A stretch of DNA of 11,933 nt, taken from assembly GCF_041197575.1 (NCBI RefSeq), contig NZ_JBDKXB010000049.1, positions 1 through 11,933 on the forward strand, read 5' to 3'. The translations under genes and the position numbers were made by a program. The stretch's first letter is position 1. Each line of letters starts with the position of its first letter. This stretch comes from Thioalkalicoccus limnaeus (GTDB lineage: Bacteria; Pseudomonadota; Gammaproteobacteria; Chromatiales; Chromatiaceae). Shown here in pieces: positions 1-7,432 of the stretch. The notes beneath the pieces were generated by a model, which saw nothing but the letters and a program-made list of their open reading frames with translations, made no database searches and had not been told where the DNA came from.

Positions 1-1
1 A

Positions 2-1684
2 AACCAGATCCGCGACGGCATTCAGGCCCGCCTGGAGCGCGACCTGGCCGTCGACGTCGCCGCGCTGAACGAGCCGCTCAGGGCGCTGTTCGGCACGCGT
101 GGCGATGAGGACGCCGCCCAGCCCGATTGGCAACGCATCGCCTGCGCGCTGGCCGCGCGCCAGGCCTTCGCGATCATCACCGGCGGCCCCGGGACCGGCA
201 AGACCACGACCGTGGTGCGCTTGCTCGCGGTGTTGCAGGGCCTGGCCGCGGCCGGCGGAGCGCCGCCCCTGCGCATCGAACTGGCCGCCCCGACCGGCAA
301 GGCCGCGGCCCGGCTCAACGAATCGATCGCCGACCAGATCCGCGGCCTGGCCAGCCCACCGGGCATCGCGGACAGCCTGCCGACCCAGGTCAAGACCCTG
401 CACCGACTGCTCGGCACCCTCCCCAACAGCCGCCACTTCCGCCATCAGGCGGCCCATCCGTTGGCGGCCGATCTGGTGGTCGTCGACGAAGCCTCGATGA
501 TCGATGTCGAGATGATGGCCCGACTGCTCGACGCCCTGCGCCCCGACGCCCGCCTGATCCTGCTCGGCGACAAGGACCAGCTGAGCTCGGTCGAGGCCGG
601 CGCGGTACTCGGCGATCTGTGCCGACGCGCCGCCGCGGGCCATTACCGGCCCGAGACCGCCGCCTGGCTGCGCCAGGCGTCCGGCGACCGGCTGCCGGAC
701 GCCTTGATCGACCCCGCCGGCACCGCACTCGATCAGTCGATCGTGATGCTGCGCCAAAGCTATCGCTTCCGCGCCGACGGCGGCATCGGCGCGCTGGCCG
801 CCTGCGTCAACGAGACGATCCCGCCGCCCCCGGACGGCCGCGACCGGCTCACCGCCGTCAAACGGCTCTTCGCGCACGCGCCCGCGCGGCCCGGCCACGA
901 CCCGGACAGCCTCCAGGCCGTACAGCTGGCCGGGGCCGACGACGCGCGGTTCGCACGCCTGATCGAAGAGGTCTACGGCGCCCCCGAAAGCTACCTGCGG
1001 GTGATCCGCGACAACGCCCCCGACGCCGGTGCGGATCCGACCGAGGTCAGCGCCTGGGCGCGCCGCGTCCTCGAGGCACAGAGGCGCTTTCAGCTGCTGA
1101 CCGCGCTCCGCCAGGGCGCCTGGGGCGTCGAGGGCCTCAACCAGCGCATCATCGAGCGGCTGCGCGCCCACGGGCTCCTCGCGGCCGACCCGCACGCCGA
1201 GGCCCTCCCAACCGGACCACAGCGACACTGGTTTCCGGGGCGCCCGGTCATGGTCACCCGCAACGACTATGGCCTGAACCTGATGAACGGCGACCTCGGC
1301 GTCACACTCCCCTGGCCGGCCCCTGGCCGCCCGGACCGGGCCATCCTGCGCGTCGCCTTCCCGACCGTCGACGGCGGCGTGCGCTGGGTCCTGCCCAGCC
1401 GCCTGCAAAGCGTCGAGACCGTCTTCGCCCTCACCGTGCACAAGTCCCAGGGCTCCGAGTTCGACCACGCCGCGCTGATCCTGCCCGACCGCCCCAACCC
1501 CGTCCTGACCCGGGAACTCCTCTACACCGCGATCACCCGCGCCAAGCACCGCTTCACGCTGCTCTACAGCGAGGAACAGGTCTTGGCCGAGGCCCTCGAG
1601 CAGCGCGTGCAACGCGCCAGTGGCCTGATCGGGATCGCCGAGGCGGAGCCCTTCGAGCCGCTTCGCGATGCGACCGGGATGTGA
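2..1684 (+). CDS. recD: RecD, exodeoxyribonuclease V alpha subunit (5' end outside window)
   Basis: This is the C-terminal ~560 residues of RecD, the 5'-3' motor helicase of RecBCD, which unwinds and processes double-strand breaks for recombination. The frame is open from base 2, so the start lies upstream; E. coli RecD is about 608 residues, so roughly 100 N-terminal residues are missing. Superfamily 1 helicase motifs follow in order (numbering from base 2): Walker A GGPGTGKTTT at about residue 61, motif Ia APTGKAAARL at about 97, Walker B DEAS at about 162, GDKDQLSSVEAG at about 189, LRQSYRF at about 250, VMVTRNDYGLNLMNGDLG at about 416, VHKSQGSEFD at about 479 and LLYTAITRAK at about 506. 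All catalytic motifs are intact. recB and recC are not visible but usually lie just upstream. It stops 151 bases before the SRAP gene on the same strand. Long open frames in the other plus-strand frames are GC-driven shadows. Confidence 0.97.
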   Translation, partial: NQIRDGIQARLERDLAVDVAALNEPLRALFGTRGDEDAAQPDWQRIACALAARQAFAIITGGPGTGKTTTVVRLLAVLQGLAAAGGAPPLRIELAAPTGKAAARLNESIADQIRGLASPPGIADSLPTQVKTLHRLLGTLPNSRHFRHQAAHPLAADLVVVDEASMIDVEMMARLLDALRPDARLILLGDKDQLSSVEAGAVLGDLCRRAAAGHYRPETAAWLRQASGDRLPDALIDPAGTALDQSIVMLRQSYRFRADGGIGALAACVNETIPPPPDGRDRLTAVKRLFAHAPARPGHDPDSLQAVQLAGADDARFARLIEEVYGAPESYLRVIRDNAPDAGADPTEVSAWARRVLEAQRRFQLLTALRQGAWGVEGLNQRIIERLRAHGLLAADPHAEALPTGPQRHWFPGRPVMVTRNDYGLNLMNGDLGVTLPWPAPGRPDRAILRVAFPTVDGGVRWVLPSRLQSVETVFALTVHKSQGSEFDHAALILPDRPNPVLTRELLYTAITRAKHRFTLLYSEEQVLAEALEQRVQRASGLIGIAEAEPFEPLRDATGM

Positions 1685-1722
1685 GTCGCGCGACCTGTCA
1701 ACGAGCGATGGCCGGCAGGACC

Positions 1723-1779
1723 CTAGAGGACCGCGGCGACGAGGGCGGCGAGGGCGAAGACGATCCATTTACGTTGCAT
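1723..1779 (-). CDS. Possible 18-residue hydrophobic peptide
   Basis: A tiny reading frame opposite the recD-SRAP gap encodes MQRKWIVFALAALVAAVL and stops at TAG. It has a good ribosome binding site (AGGAG six bases before ATG), a basic N-terminus (QRK) and a continuous hydrophobic run long enough for a short membrane helix. It could be a small membrane peptide, or the signal-peptide remnant of a longer secreted protein; downstream of the stop I see no convincing continuation in any frame. I do not recognise a named family. It is divergent from the SRAP gene, whose start is 57 bases away, so both would use the same short intergenic stretch for transcription signals. Support is the Shine-Dalgarno sequence and composition only. 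Confidence 0.35.
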   Translation of the reverse strand: MQRKWIVFALAALVAAVL

Positions 1780-1835
1780 TCCCTTCTCCTAAACTGACGC
1801 TATCCTGATTCCCTGTCGACCAAGGAGGTCCTGAG

Positions 1836-2522
1836 ATGTGCGGACGTTTTGCGCTGGGGCTCCCGCCCGCGGCGATCGCCGACTACTTCGACCTCGGCGA
1901 GATCCCGGACGTCGCGCCGCGCTACAACATCACGCCCGCGACGCTGATCCTCGCGATCCGCGAGGTTGACGGTCACCGTCGGGCTGATCCCCTGCTCTGG
2001 GGCCTGATCCCGCATTGGGCGAAGGAGCGCAAGACGGGCTATTCGACGATCAACGCCCGCGCCGAGACCGTCGCCACGGCCCCGTCCTTTCGCGAGCCCT
2101 TTCGCAAGCGCCGTTGCCTGATCCCGGCCGAGGGCTTCTACGAGTGGCAGGCCCAGCCGGGGAGCAAGGTCAAGCAGCCCTACTTCATCTCGCGGAGCGA
2201 TGGCGCGCCGATGGCCATGGCGGGCCTCTGGGAGCGCTGGAAGGATCCAGGCGGCGACGAGGTCATCGAGTCCTGCACCATCCTCGTGACCGACTCCAAC
2301 AGGTTCCTGGCGCCGATCCACAACCGCATGCCGGTCCTGCTCGACCCGGAGGACTTCGCGACCTGGCTGGATCCGGAGAACCAGGACAAGGACGTGCTGA
2401 AGGGGCTGCTGCGGTCGTATCCGGGGGAGAGGCTCCAGGCCGTGCCGGTCAGCCGGCGGGTGAACAACCCGAAAAACGATGATCCGGGGTTGGTGGAGCA
2501 GGTAGGGGAACCAGCCGGCTGA
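1836..2522 (+). CDS. yedK: SRAP-domain abasic-site processing protein (YedK/HMCES family)
   Basis: This is a complete 228-residue SRAP protein. Known members (E. coli YedK, human HMCES) form a thiazolidine crosslink between Cys2 and an abasic site in single-stranded DNA, protecting it until repair; the older name is SOS response-associated peptidase. The start is certain: MCGRF places the catalytic cysteine at residue 2 after removal of Met, and AAGGAGGT lies seven bases upstream. Other active-site elements are N73 and R75 in NARAET, E99 in AEGFYEW and H162 in IHNRMP, so all conserved catalytic residues are present. Its length is normal for the family. It follows recD at 151 bases, possibly cotranscribed. 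The 3' part from about residue 140 to past the stop is repeated exactly at 9232-9603, where the N-terminal half and the catalytic cysteine are missing. No LexA box was identified with confidence. Confidence 0.95.
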   Translation: MCGRFALGLPPAAIADYFDLGEIPDVAPRYNITPATLILAIREVDGHRRADPLLWGLIPHWAKERKTGYSTINARAETVATAPSFREPFRKRRCLIPAEGFYEWQAQPGSKVKQPYFISRSDGAPMAMAGLWERWKDPGGDEVIESCTILVTDSNRFLAPIHNRMPVLLDPEDFATWLDPENQDKDVLKGLLRSYPGERLQAVPVSRRVNNPKNDDPGLVEQVGEPAG

Positions 2523-2622
2523 TAGGCGCTACCTCCTACGCGACGGATACCATGGCGAACTTGTGGTAACGGCCTATACTGCCGTGGATGGTTGCGGCTG
2601 GCGGGTGGTCTGGTATCGGCCA
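2251..2622 (+). repeat. 372-bp exact direct repeat, copy 1 (within and after the SRAP gene)
   Basis: Bases 2251-2622 match 9232-9603 without a difference that I can find, in the same orientation and with an offset of 6981. The copy covers SRAP codons from about 140 to the stop and 100 bases of downstream noncoding DNA. Identity ends abruptly on the left (2250 g versus 9231 c). On the right it breaks at 2623, though weak similarity (tccgg..cactggc) continues for about 15 bases. No terminal inverted repeats or flanking target duplications are visible, so it is not an obvious insertion sequence. Because the gene here is intact, this copy is probably the source. Confidence 0.95.
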
Positions 2623-2862
2623 GGTCCGGTCACTGGCCGATGTGAGCGGAGCGTCCGGTAAACGCGCTTTGCGGTCAGCGGTCGGCGGTGTAAGCGGCCA
2701 GGCCGCCCGGCAGAAAGCAGACATTCATCCGCGGATGGAGGCGAGGCCTGCCGCGCCCCCGCGCGGGGTGAAGCTGTCTGCGCCTGGAGGGACCGTACCC
2801 GGCCAGGAAGAGACATTCGGGGAGCCCACCAGGGCGTACGACTGCAAAGTTTCTTTCCACCT
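2623..2862. repeat. Intergenic stretch with imperfect short repeats
   Basis: I see no convincing gene here; the frames present have no recognisable protein and are low in complexity. The stretch holds two imperfect direct copies of a motif running from CCCGG to GACATTC: 2706-2726 (CCCGGCAGAAAGCAGACATTC without its last base is 20 long) and 2798-2818 (CCCGGCCAGGAAGAGACATT...). Between the repeat edge and the first copy are several GCGGTC/GCGTCC words (around 2655-2690). These resemble the GACCGCTTT.../AGCGGACATTC type of short dispersed noncoding repeat common in gammaproteobacterial intergenic DNA, but that link rests on memory of the general type. The convergent ends of the SRAP gene and the small secreted-protein gene flank it. 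Confidence 0.4.
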
Positions 2863-3171
2863 TTACGGTTCCTTGTAGAGGGCGTGTCCCAGGCGAGATT
2901 TTCGATCCGCAGGAATCCGCTCAGTGACTCTTAAACGCTGATACCGGTCGCCCGCGCCGTCCCTCCGGGACGACCGCAGCTCGATGGACGGATCATCGAG
3001 ACCCGCCGGATAGGCCGGCGCCGTGTCCTCCGTGTCAGCGCCGGCCGCTGGTTCTTCACGCGTCGTGTCCTGCGCCCAGCCAACGCCCGTCGCCAGCACG
3101 CATACAAGCACCAAGGCGCCGAGGGCAGCGCTGATCGTCGTTGTTTTCCCAAGCGGAAAACGCGTTATCAC
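2863..3171 (-). CDS. Small secreted protein of unknown function (GTG start)
   Basis: A 102-residue protein begins at GTG (3171), chosen because AGGAG lies five bases upstream; the farther ATG at 3249 has no such site and adds a non-signal-like extension. The N-terminus is a clear signal peptide: basic VITRFPLGK, a hydrophobic core ISAALGALVLVCVLATGVG and a probable cleavage site after WAQ (about residue 34). The mature part is acidic and Pro/Ala-rich (EEPAAGADTEDTAPAYPAG), then basic (ELRSSRRDGAGDRYQRLRV). The layout loosely recalls short periplasmic DUF2782-type proteins, but the typical C-terminal block is not recognisable, so I leave it unnamed; the last ~25 residues (TERIPADRKSRLGHALYKEP) could follow a frameshift. 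It is downstream of the four-helix membrane protein on the same strand, 177 bases away. Confidence 0.6.
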   Translation of the reverse strand: MITRFPLGKTTTISAALGALVLVCVLATGVGWAQDTTREEPAAGADTEDTAPAYPAGLDDPSIELRSSRRDGAGDRYQRLRVTERIPADRKSRLGHALYKEP

Positions 3172-3348
3172 ATCTACTCCTATTGGATCGGCATTGCGAA
3201 TTGAGATCGATAAATGGCCGTGCAGAGGGGAAGCCTTTGAATCGATCAAGCCAGGCCGGCATACCCAGCGCCGGCATCGTACAGCAGCACGCAGAAAGCC
3301 GAGGTCAGCGCGGCCCGCTGCTTGCCGGCTTGCGCTTCGCTTCCGGGC

Positions 3349-3840
3349 TTAGCCCAGATCAGGCCATCCCGGTTGACTGCGCCGGTAACTCTCGGTGATG
3401 GTCATGTAGTTCACGACCGCTGAGACAACCCCTGCGACCAGACCCAGGATGATCACGGCCGCCGCCAGGGGAACGAGGATGGAGCCGAGCACGCGTTGCC
3501 ACAGCACCGCAAAGGTGACGATGACGCCGAGCGCAAAGAAGCCATGCTTGATGGTCAGCCACAGGAAAGTCGGATAGAACCGCGGCTTGGGTGGCTTGAC
3601 GGTGGTGTAGGCGACGGCCGTTAGAATCATCGCCAGACTGACCGCGAGGGGCACCGCGGCGCCGAATACGGTGTGCTCGTCGGTGGAAATGCTGTCCACG
3701 GTCAACGGCAACGGTGCGTGTCCTGAGAGCAGGTACCATTGGATCGCCCCGTTGATGATCGCATTGATGACGCCAGACAAGACCGCCCCTTTCGCGACGT
3801 CGGATGGACTCGGTGAAGCTGTTTGTTTAGGAGTGGACAT
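3349..3840 (-). CDS. Uncharacterised four-helix inner-membrane protein
   Basis: A 163-residue protein starts MSTPKQTAS at 3840, preceded by AGAGAG at a suitable distance; the open frame extends upstream to 4074 but that part overlaps the barrel gene and is Arg-rich shadow sequence. After a polar 17-residue N-terminus it has four likely transmembrane segments at about residues 18-38, 58-80, 95-117 and 120-145, joined by short polar loops (HAPLPLTVDSISTDEH; VKPPKPRFYP). The C-terminal tail is polar (SYRRSQPGWPDLG). Notable residues are W35, H56 and the TIKHG segment at the head of helix 3. It resembles small permease-like hypothetical proteins of marine and freshwater proteobacteria, but no function is known to me. 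It lies 98 bases after the barrel gene and may be transcribed with it or separately. Confidence 0.8.
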   Translation of the reverse strand: MSTPKQTASPSPSDVAKGAVLSGVINAIINGAIQWYLLSGHAPLPLTVDSISTDEHTVFGAAVPLAVSLAMILTAVAYTTVKPPKPRFYPTFLWLTIKHGFFALGVIVTFAVLWQRVLGSILVPLAAAVIILGLVAGVVSAVVNYMTITESYRRSQPGWPDLG

Positions 3841-3938
3841 CGGTATCTCTCTGAGTGGGTCAAAGAATTCGGAGAAATTCGCGACCGGAAGAGCATCGCT
3901 CCCAGCTTCGATCGCGAGCGGCAGTCGGGTACGATCGA

Positions 3939-5741
3939 TCAAAAGCCCCAGAACAACTGGAGCTGGGCCGTATTCCAGGGCTCGGCGTCGCCGTCGGTTG
4001 CGTCTTCGATGGCAGAGCCGGGAAAGGCGATGCCGGCGATGCCCTGCAGGAACAGGCGTTGCGACAAGGCCCAACGGACCGTGAGCTGGATTTCCTCGCC
4101 GAGGTCGCGGGACGCCAGGGTGCCGAGCGCCGGGTTGGCGCCGAGATTATTTTTCTCGTTGGCGGTGTGCTTGTAGACGTCGAAGGTCAGGTTGAGCCTC
4201 GGCGTCGGGCTAAGATTCAGCCGGACCCGGTGTGTCCTGCGGTTGGCCTGGGTGAGCACCTTGTTGATGGAGATACCCTGCAGCCATTGATCCAGGCCGC
4301 CCGAGTAGAGTGTGTCGAAGCGCTCGTAGCGGCTGGTGTCCGGGTCGTCGCCGGAGAAGGATGAGAGGCGGTAGGAGATGCTCGGTGTCCAGGGCGTCGT
4401 CCGAGCGATCCAGCCGGCCTCCGCGTAGCCGGCCCAGGCCGCCATCGGGAAGTCGTCGTGCCACTGATAGGCGAGCTCCGCCTCCAACCAGGCGCCAGGG
4501 GCGCCGGGCCGCGCGCCGCGATGTGCATGGCCGGCGACGGTCCACAGACCCTCCCGCAGGCGCGGGCGGGCGTCCGGTGCGAGGTAGCGGGTATCCGACC
4601 GCGGGATGTAGATGAGCGAACCGTCCAGGGCCCAGCGCCGCGTGGTCTGGCGGCGCAGGTTCAGGCCGGCGACGCGCGTATGGGATTCGATGGGCTCGTT
4701 TTCGTTTGGGTCCAGCCAGAAGGCCTGAGCCGACCAATCCCCGAGCCGCCCGGAGGCGAGGAAGGCGAAGTCGTGGGCGGTGCGGGGCGACATGTACACG
4801 CCGGGCCTCGGCCCGGCATTCCACTGGGAGCCGAACTGGGATATCAGAAAGCCGCTGTTCAGCGTGAAGTTCTGACGCCCGGCGGAGACCTTGAACCGAT
4901 GGCGCTCGTCCTGCGGTGCGTAGAGCAGGCCCGCGTAGGCCAGCTCAAGGTCGAAGGTGGCGCGCGGATCGTCGCGGAAGATGTCCCGCCCCACCGAGCC
5001 GGGGCCGATGCCGGACAGGGCGCCGAAGCCGTAGAGGTCGTCACCCCCGACGGGCGTGACGCCGCCGACGCCGATCTGGACGAACGCTTCGGCCCAGCTC
5101 GCCCGACTGCCGGTCCCCGCGCCCTCGGCCGGCTGCACCACCAGCGGATTGCCGCGGGTGAAGGTCTCGGGGCTGTCGAACCAAGGATTGCCGTCCGAGT
5201 AGATGCCAAAGCCGCCGTTCAGGATGACCCGCAGGTAGCGCCCGCCCTTGCGGTAGAGCAGCGGGAAGTCGCCTGGGTCGCCCGTGACGAGCAGACCGCG
5301 CGGCGGCTTCGACGCCTCGACGGTGGCGGGGAAGACAGTGACGATGAGCTGGCGCTCGACGCCGCCGCCGATCTCGCGTCTGGCGAACTCGATGGCCCGG
5401 ATGTCGGGGCGCGCCTCCAGCCTGGCCCGGACCGCCGCCCCGAGTATCGGGTTCCACGGATCGCCGGGGCGCAGGCTAAGCGCGTCGCGCACGGTCGTGT
5501 CGAGCCTCTCGGCGCCGGGCGCATCCGGCGGCTCCACCATGACGATGATGGCGGTGATGGTCTCGCCGCCGTACAGCGGCTGCAGGGCCTCGTAGCCAGG
5601 GCCGCCACCGACGCCGACACCGATGCCCGCGCCGGTCTGAGCCACCGCCGTGCCGCTCGCCATCATCCAGACCAGGGTCCAGACGAGCATTGAGCCATGT
5701 GAGCAGTTTGCCAGTGCTGGGTCTGCCGCCTGTCGGGACAT
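3939..5741 (-). CDS. Outer-membrane beta-barrel with POTRA-like N-terminus (alginate-export-like)
   Basis: A 600-residue exported protein. The start at 5741 gives a long n-region followed by a hydrophobic core at about residues 18-34 (MLVWTLVWMMASGTAVAQ) and cleavage near AVAQ; an internal ATG at residue 18 is an alternative, and neither has a strong ribosome binding site. Residues about 60-138 look like a POTRA domain: strand ITAIIVMVE, helix with LDTTVRDALSLRPGDPW, then VRARLEARPDIRAIEF and strand RQLIVTVFPA. From about 165 the protein alternates aromatic and polar residues like a beta-barrel, with AGRQNFTLNSGFLIS and RYERFDTLYSGG motifs reminiscent of the alginate-export barrel family, and ends in aromatic LFWGF, a typical outer-membrane assembly signal. 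It lies 24 bases after the second dehydrogenase, so it probably belongs to that operon. Its role is likely passage of a small molecule or polymer across the outer membrane; the substrate is not known. The antisense frame at 4458-5693 is a shadow. Confidence 0.85.
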   Translation of the reverse strand: MSRQAADPALANCSHGSMLVWTLVWMMASGTAVAQTGAGIGVGVGGGPGYEALQPLYGGETITAIIVMVEPPDAPGAERLDTTVRDALSLRPGDPWNPILGAAVRARLEARPDIRAIEFARREIGGGVERQLIVTVFPATVEASKPPRGLLVTGDPGDFPLLYRKGGRYLRVILNGGFGIYSDGNPWFDSPETFTRGNPLVVQPAEGAGTGSRASWAEAFVQIGVGGVTPVGGDDLYGFGALSGIGPGSVGRDIFRDDPRATFDLELAYAGLLYAPQDERHRFKVSAGRQNFTLNSGFLISQFGSQWNAGPRPGVYMSPRTAHDFAFLASGRLGDWSAQAFWLDPNENEPIESHTRVAGLNLRRQTTRRWALDGSLIYIPRSDTRYLAPDARPRLREGLWTVAGHAHRGARPGAPGAWLEAELAYQWHDDFPMAAWAGYAEAGWIARTTPWTPSISYRLSSFSGDDPDTSRYERFDTLYSGGLDQWLQGISINKVLTQANRRTHRVRLNLSPTPRLNLTFDVYKHTANEKNNLGANPALGTLASRDLGEEIQLTVRWALSQRLFLQGIAGIAFPGSAIEDATDGDAEPWNTAQLQLFWGF

Positions 5742-5765
5742 GTCACCGGAGCCTAGCGCCGGGCG

Positions 5766-6563
5766 TTACTCGGGCATCAGGCGCACACGCTTGCCGCCAC
5801 CCGAGACCTGGATCGTCTGCCCGGAGATCCAACTCCCCGCCGGCGAGGCGAGCCACAGAAAGGCGTTGGCGATGTCCTCGGGACGTCCGGCCCGACCGGT
5901 CAGGTTGTCCGGGTGTGCGAGCGCCTCCTGGACCTTCTCGTCGAGGCCCGCCTCCGCGTAGCCCGGCGTCAGGACCGTACCGATGAGCACCGTGTTGATG
6001 CGCACCTGTCTGGCGAAGTAGTGCGCGAGCCCGAGCATGGCGTGATTCAACGCCGCCTTCGCCGCCGAGTAGGCGATGAAGTCGAAGGCCGGCAGTACGC
6101 CGACGAGCGAACCGGAGTTGGTCACGGTGGGGTTGGTCGCCTGCTCCAGGTACGGGCGGCAGGCCGCCGTCATCCGTAGGGCCGCCAGTGTGTTGAGCCG
6201 GTAGCTCTCGACCATCTCATCGGCCGGCACCGCGAGCGGGTCCGGATAGGCCTTGCCCCAGCCGACGTTGTTCACGAGCGTCGACACACCGCCGAAGGTC
6301 TCGGCGGTCCTCGCGACGCAGGCGTCGATCTGCTCGTCGTCGGTCACATCGCAGGCCATGCCGATGACCTCGCTGCCGGTCTCCTTGGCGATCTTCTCGG
6401 CGGTCGCTTCGGCCTTCTCGCCGTTGAGATCGGCGATCATCACCTTGGCCCCCGCGCCGGCGAAGCTGCGCGCGATGGCCTCACCGATGTTCTGCGCGCC
6501 GCCGGTGACGATGGCCGAATGGCCCCGCATGCGAAAGTCTTTGAACGGGTCGAACTGGGACAT
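5766..6563 (-). CDS. Short-chain dehydrogenase/reductase (SDR), substrate unknown
   Basis: A complete 265-residue classical SDR using NAD(P). The start ATG at 6563 has AGGAG six bases upstream. The nucleotide-binding motif is TGGAQNIG (about residues 20-27), followed by an acidic residue at the end of strand 2 (MIADLNG), which usually favours NAD over NADP, and CDVTDD for the adenine pocket. NNVG at 98-101 and N124 are the structural asparagines. The catalytic set is S152, Y165 and K169 (YSAAK). GRAGRPEDIANAFLWLAS and the ISGQTIQVSGGG ending are standard C-terminal SDR features. It follows the HdhA-like gene by 53 bases and precedes the barrel by 24, so it probably works on the same or a related substrate. 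The C-terminus KRVRLMPE is slightly longer than usual. Substrate cannot be told from sequence alone. Confidence 0.93.
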   Translation of the reverse strand: MSQFDPFKDFRMRGHSAIVTGGAQNIGEAIARSFAGAGAKVMIADLNGEKAEATAEKIAKETGSEVIGMACDVTDDEQIDACVARTAETFGGVSTLVNNVGWGKAYPDPLAVPADEMVESYRLNTLAALRMTAACRPYLEQATNPTVTNSGSLVGVLPAFDFIAYSAAKAALNHAMLGLAHYFARQVRINTVLIGTVLTPGYAEAGLDEKVQEALAHPDNLTGRAGRPEDIANAFLWLASPAGSWISGQTIQVSGGGKRVRLMPE

Positions 6564-6616
6564 GTTGTGCTCCTGGTGGGGTTTGCGTTGGTCGGAAACG
6601 AACGGACCAATCGGCG

Positions 6617-7384
6617 TCAGTCGAGCTCCTGCACGCCGCCGCCGGACACGGTCAGGATCTGACCGCTGATCCAGGCCGCGGCGGGCGCGCAGAGGAAGAG
6701 CGCGGCGTTCGCCATGTCCGCGGGCTCGCCGAGGCGCTTCAGCGGCGTGTGCTCGAGCATCTTCGCTTCGACCTCGGGTGTGAGGACCTTCGCCAGCGCA
6801 TCGGTACGGGTCGCGCCGGGGGCGATGGCATTCACACGGATATTTTTGGGTCCGAGGTCGAAGGCGATGTTGCGCGTGAGGTGATTCTCTGCGGCCTTGG
6901 AAGCCCCGTAGGAGGCCATCCGCTGGTTCTTGTTGTCGCCGGCCATCGAGGTGATGTTGAGAATGGCGCCGCCGCCGGCCTGCTCCATATGCGGCGCGGC
7001 GAGCTGACAGAGCCGGAAGACGGAGAACAGATTCAGCTCGAAGGCAAAGCGCATGTCCGACATGGGCATGTCGAAGGGCTTGGGACCGCCGCCGCCGGCG
7101 TTGTTGACCAGGATGGTCAGGCGGCCGAAGGCCTTGACGGCGAGGTCCACCGCGGCAACCAAGTCCGCTTCCTTCGTCACATCGCAGGCGACGCTGGTCG
7201 CCTTGCCGCCGGCGTCGGTGATGGCGGCGGCCACCTGCCTGGCCGCTTCGGCATCGCGGTCCGTGACGGCGACTGAAGCGCCGGCGGCGGCGAAGGTTTC
7301 GGCAATGGCGCGGCCGATGCCGGCGCCGGCGCCGGTGATCAGCGCAACGGCGCCGTCGAGCTGGAAAGCGCGTGGATCGTACAT
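6617..7384 (-). CDS. hdhA: 7-alpha-hydroxysteroid dehydrogenase-like SDR
   Basis: A 255-residue SDR that matches E. coli HdhA (7-alpha-hydroxysteroid dehydrogenase, NAD-dependent oxidation of the 7-hydroxyl of bile acids) closely from end to end as I recall that sequence. It has the same length, the same catalytic numbering (S146, Y159, K163) and shared blocks NNAGGGGPKPFDMPM, RVNAIAPGA, RLGEPADMANAALFLC and the terminal ISGQILTVSGGGVQEL. The Rossmann motif is TGAGAGIG at 17-24 with D42 in VTDRD, consistent with NAD. I chose ATG 7384 because it gives the HdhA N-terminus; the frame continues upstream to 7480 but that part is structured intergenic DNA. The ribosome binding site is weak (TGGTGA). 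It is first in the operon with the second SDR and the barrel. Outside gut bacteria the true substrate may be another sterol or cyclic alcohol. Confidence 0.93.
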   Translation of the reverse strand: MYDPRAFQLDGAVALITGAGAGIGRAIAETFAAAGASVAVTDRDAEAARQVAAAITDAGGKATSVACDVTKEADLVAAVDLAVKAFGRLTILVNNAGGGGPKPFDMPMSDMRFAFELNLFSVFRLCQLAAPHMEQAGGGAILNITSMAGDNKNQRMASYGASKAAENHLTRNIAFDLGPKNIRVNAIAPGATRTDALAKVLTPEVEAKMLEHTPLKRLGEPADMANAALFLCAPAAAWISGQILTVSGGGVQELD

Positions 7385-7432
7385 GTTGTCACCAGTTGGT
7401 TCGGATACGTGGGAGATGAGGACGCGCCGCGG

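Noticed and set aside
127..1797. A 556-codon plus-strand open frame overlapping recD.
   Set aside because: It is Arg/Pro-rich with no motifs and lies one frame off RecD, which carries every helicase motif; it is a GC-driven shadow.
2251..2622. The 372-base repeat as an insertion sequence.
   Set aside because: It has no terminal inverted repeats, transposase or target duplication and begins in the middle of a coding region.
3330..3360. GGGCTTAGCCC palindrome at the end of the four-helix protein gene as a terminator.
   Set aside because: The stem is short with almost no loop, includes the stop codon, and no T-run follows on the transcribed strand.
3841..4074. N-terminal extension of the four-helix membrane protein.
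   Set aside because: It is Arg-rich, overlaps the barrel gene, and the internal ATG at 3840 has a ribosome binding site and a natural N-terminus.
4458..5693. A 411-codon plus-strand frame opposite the barrel gene.
   Set aside because: It is antisense to a protein with a signal peptide and barrel ending; composition is shadow-like and no family is recognisable.
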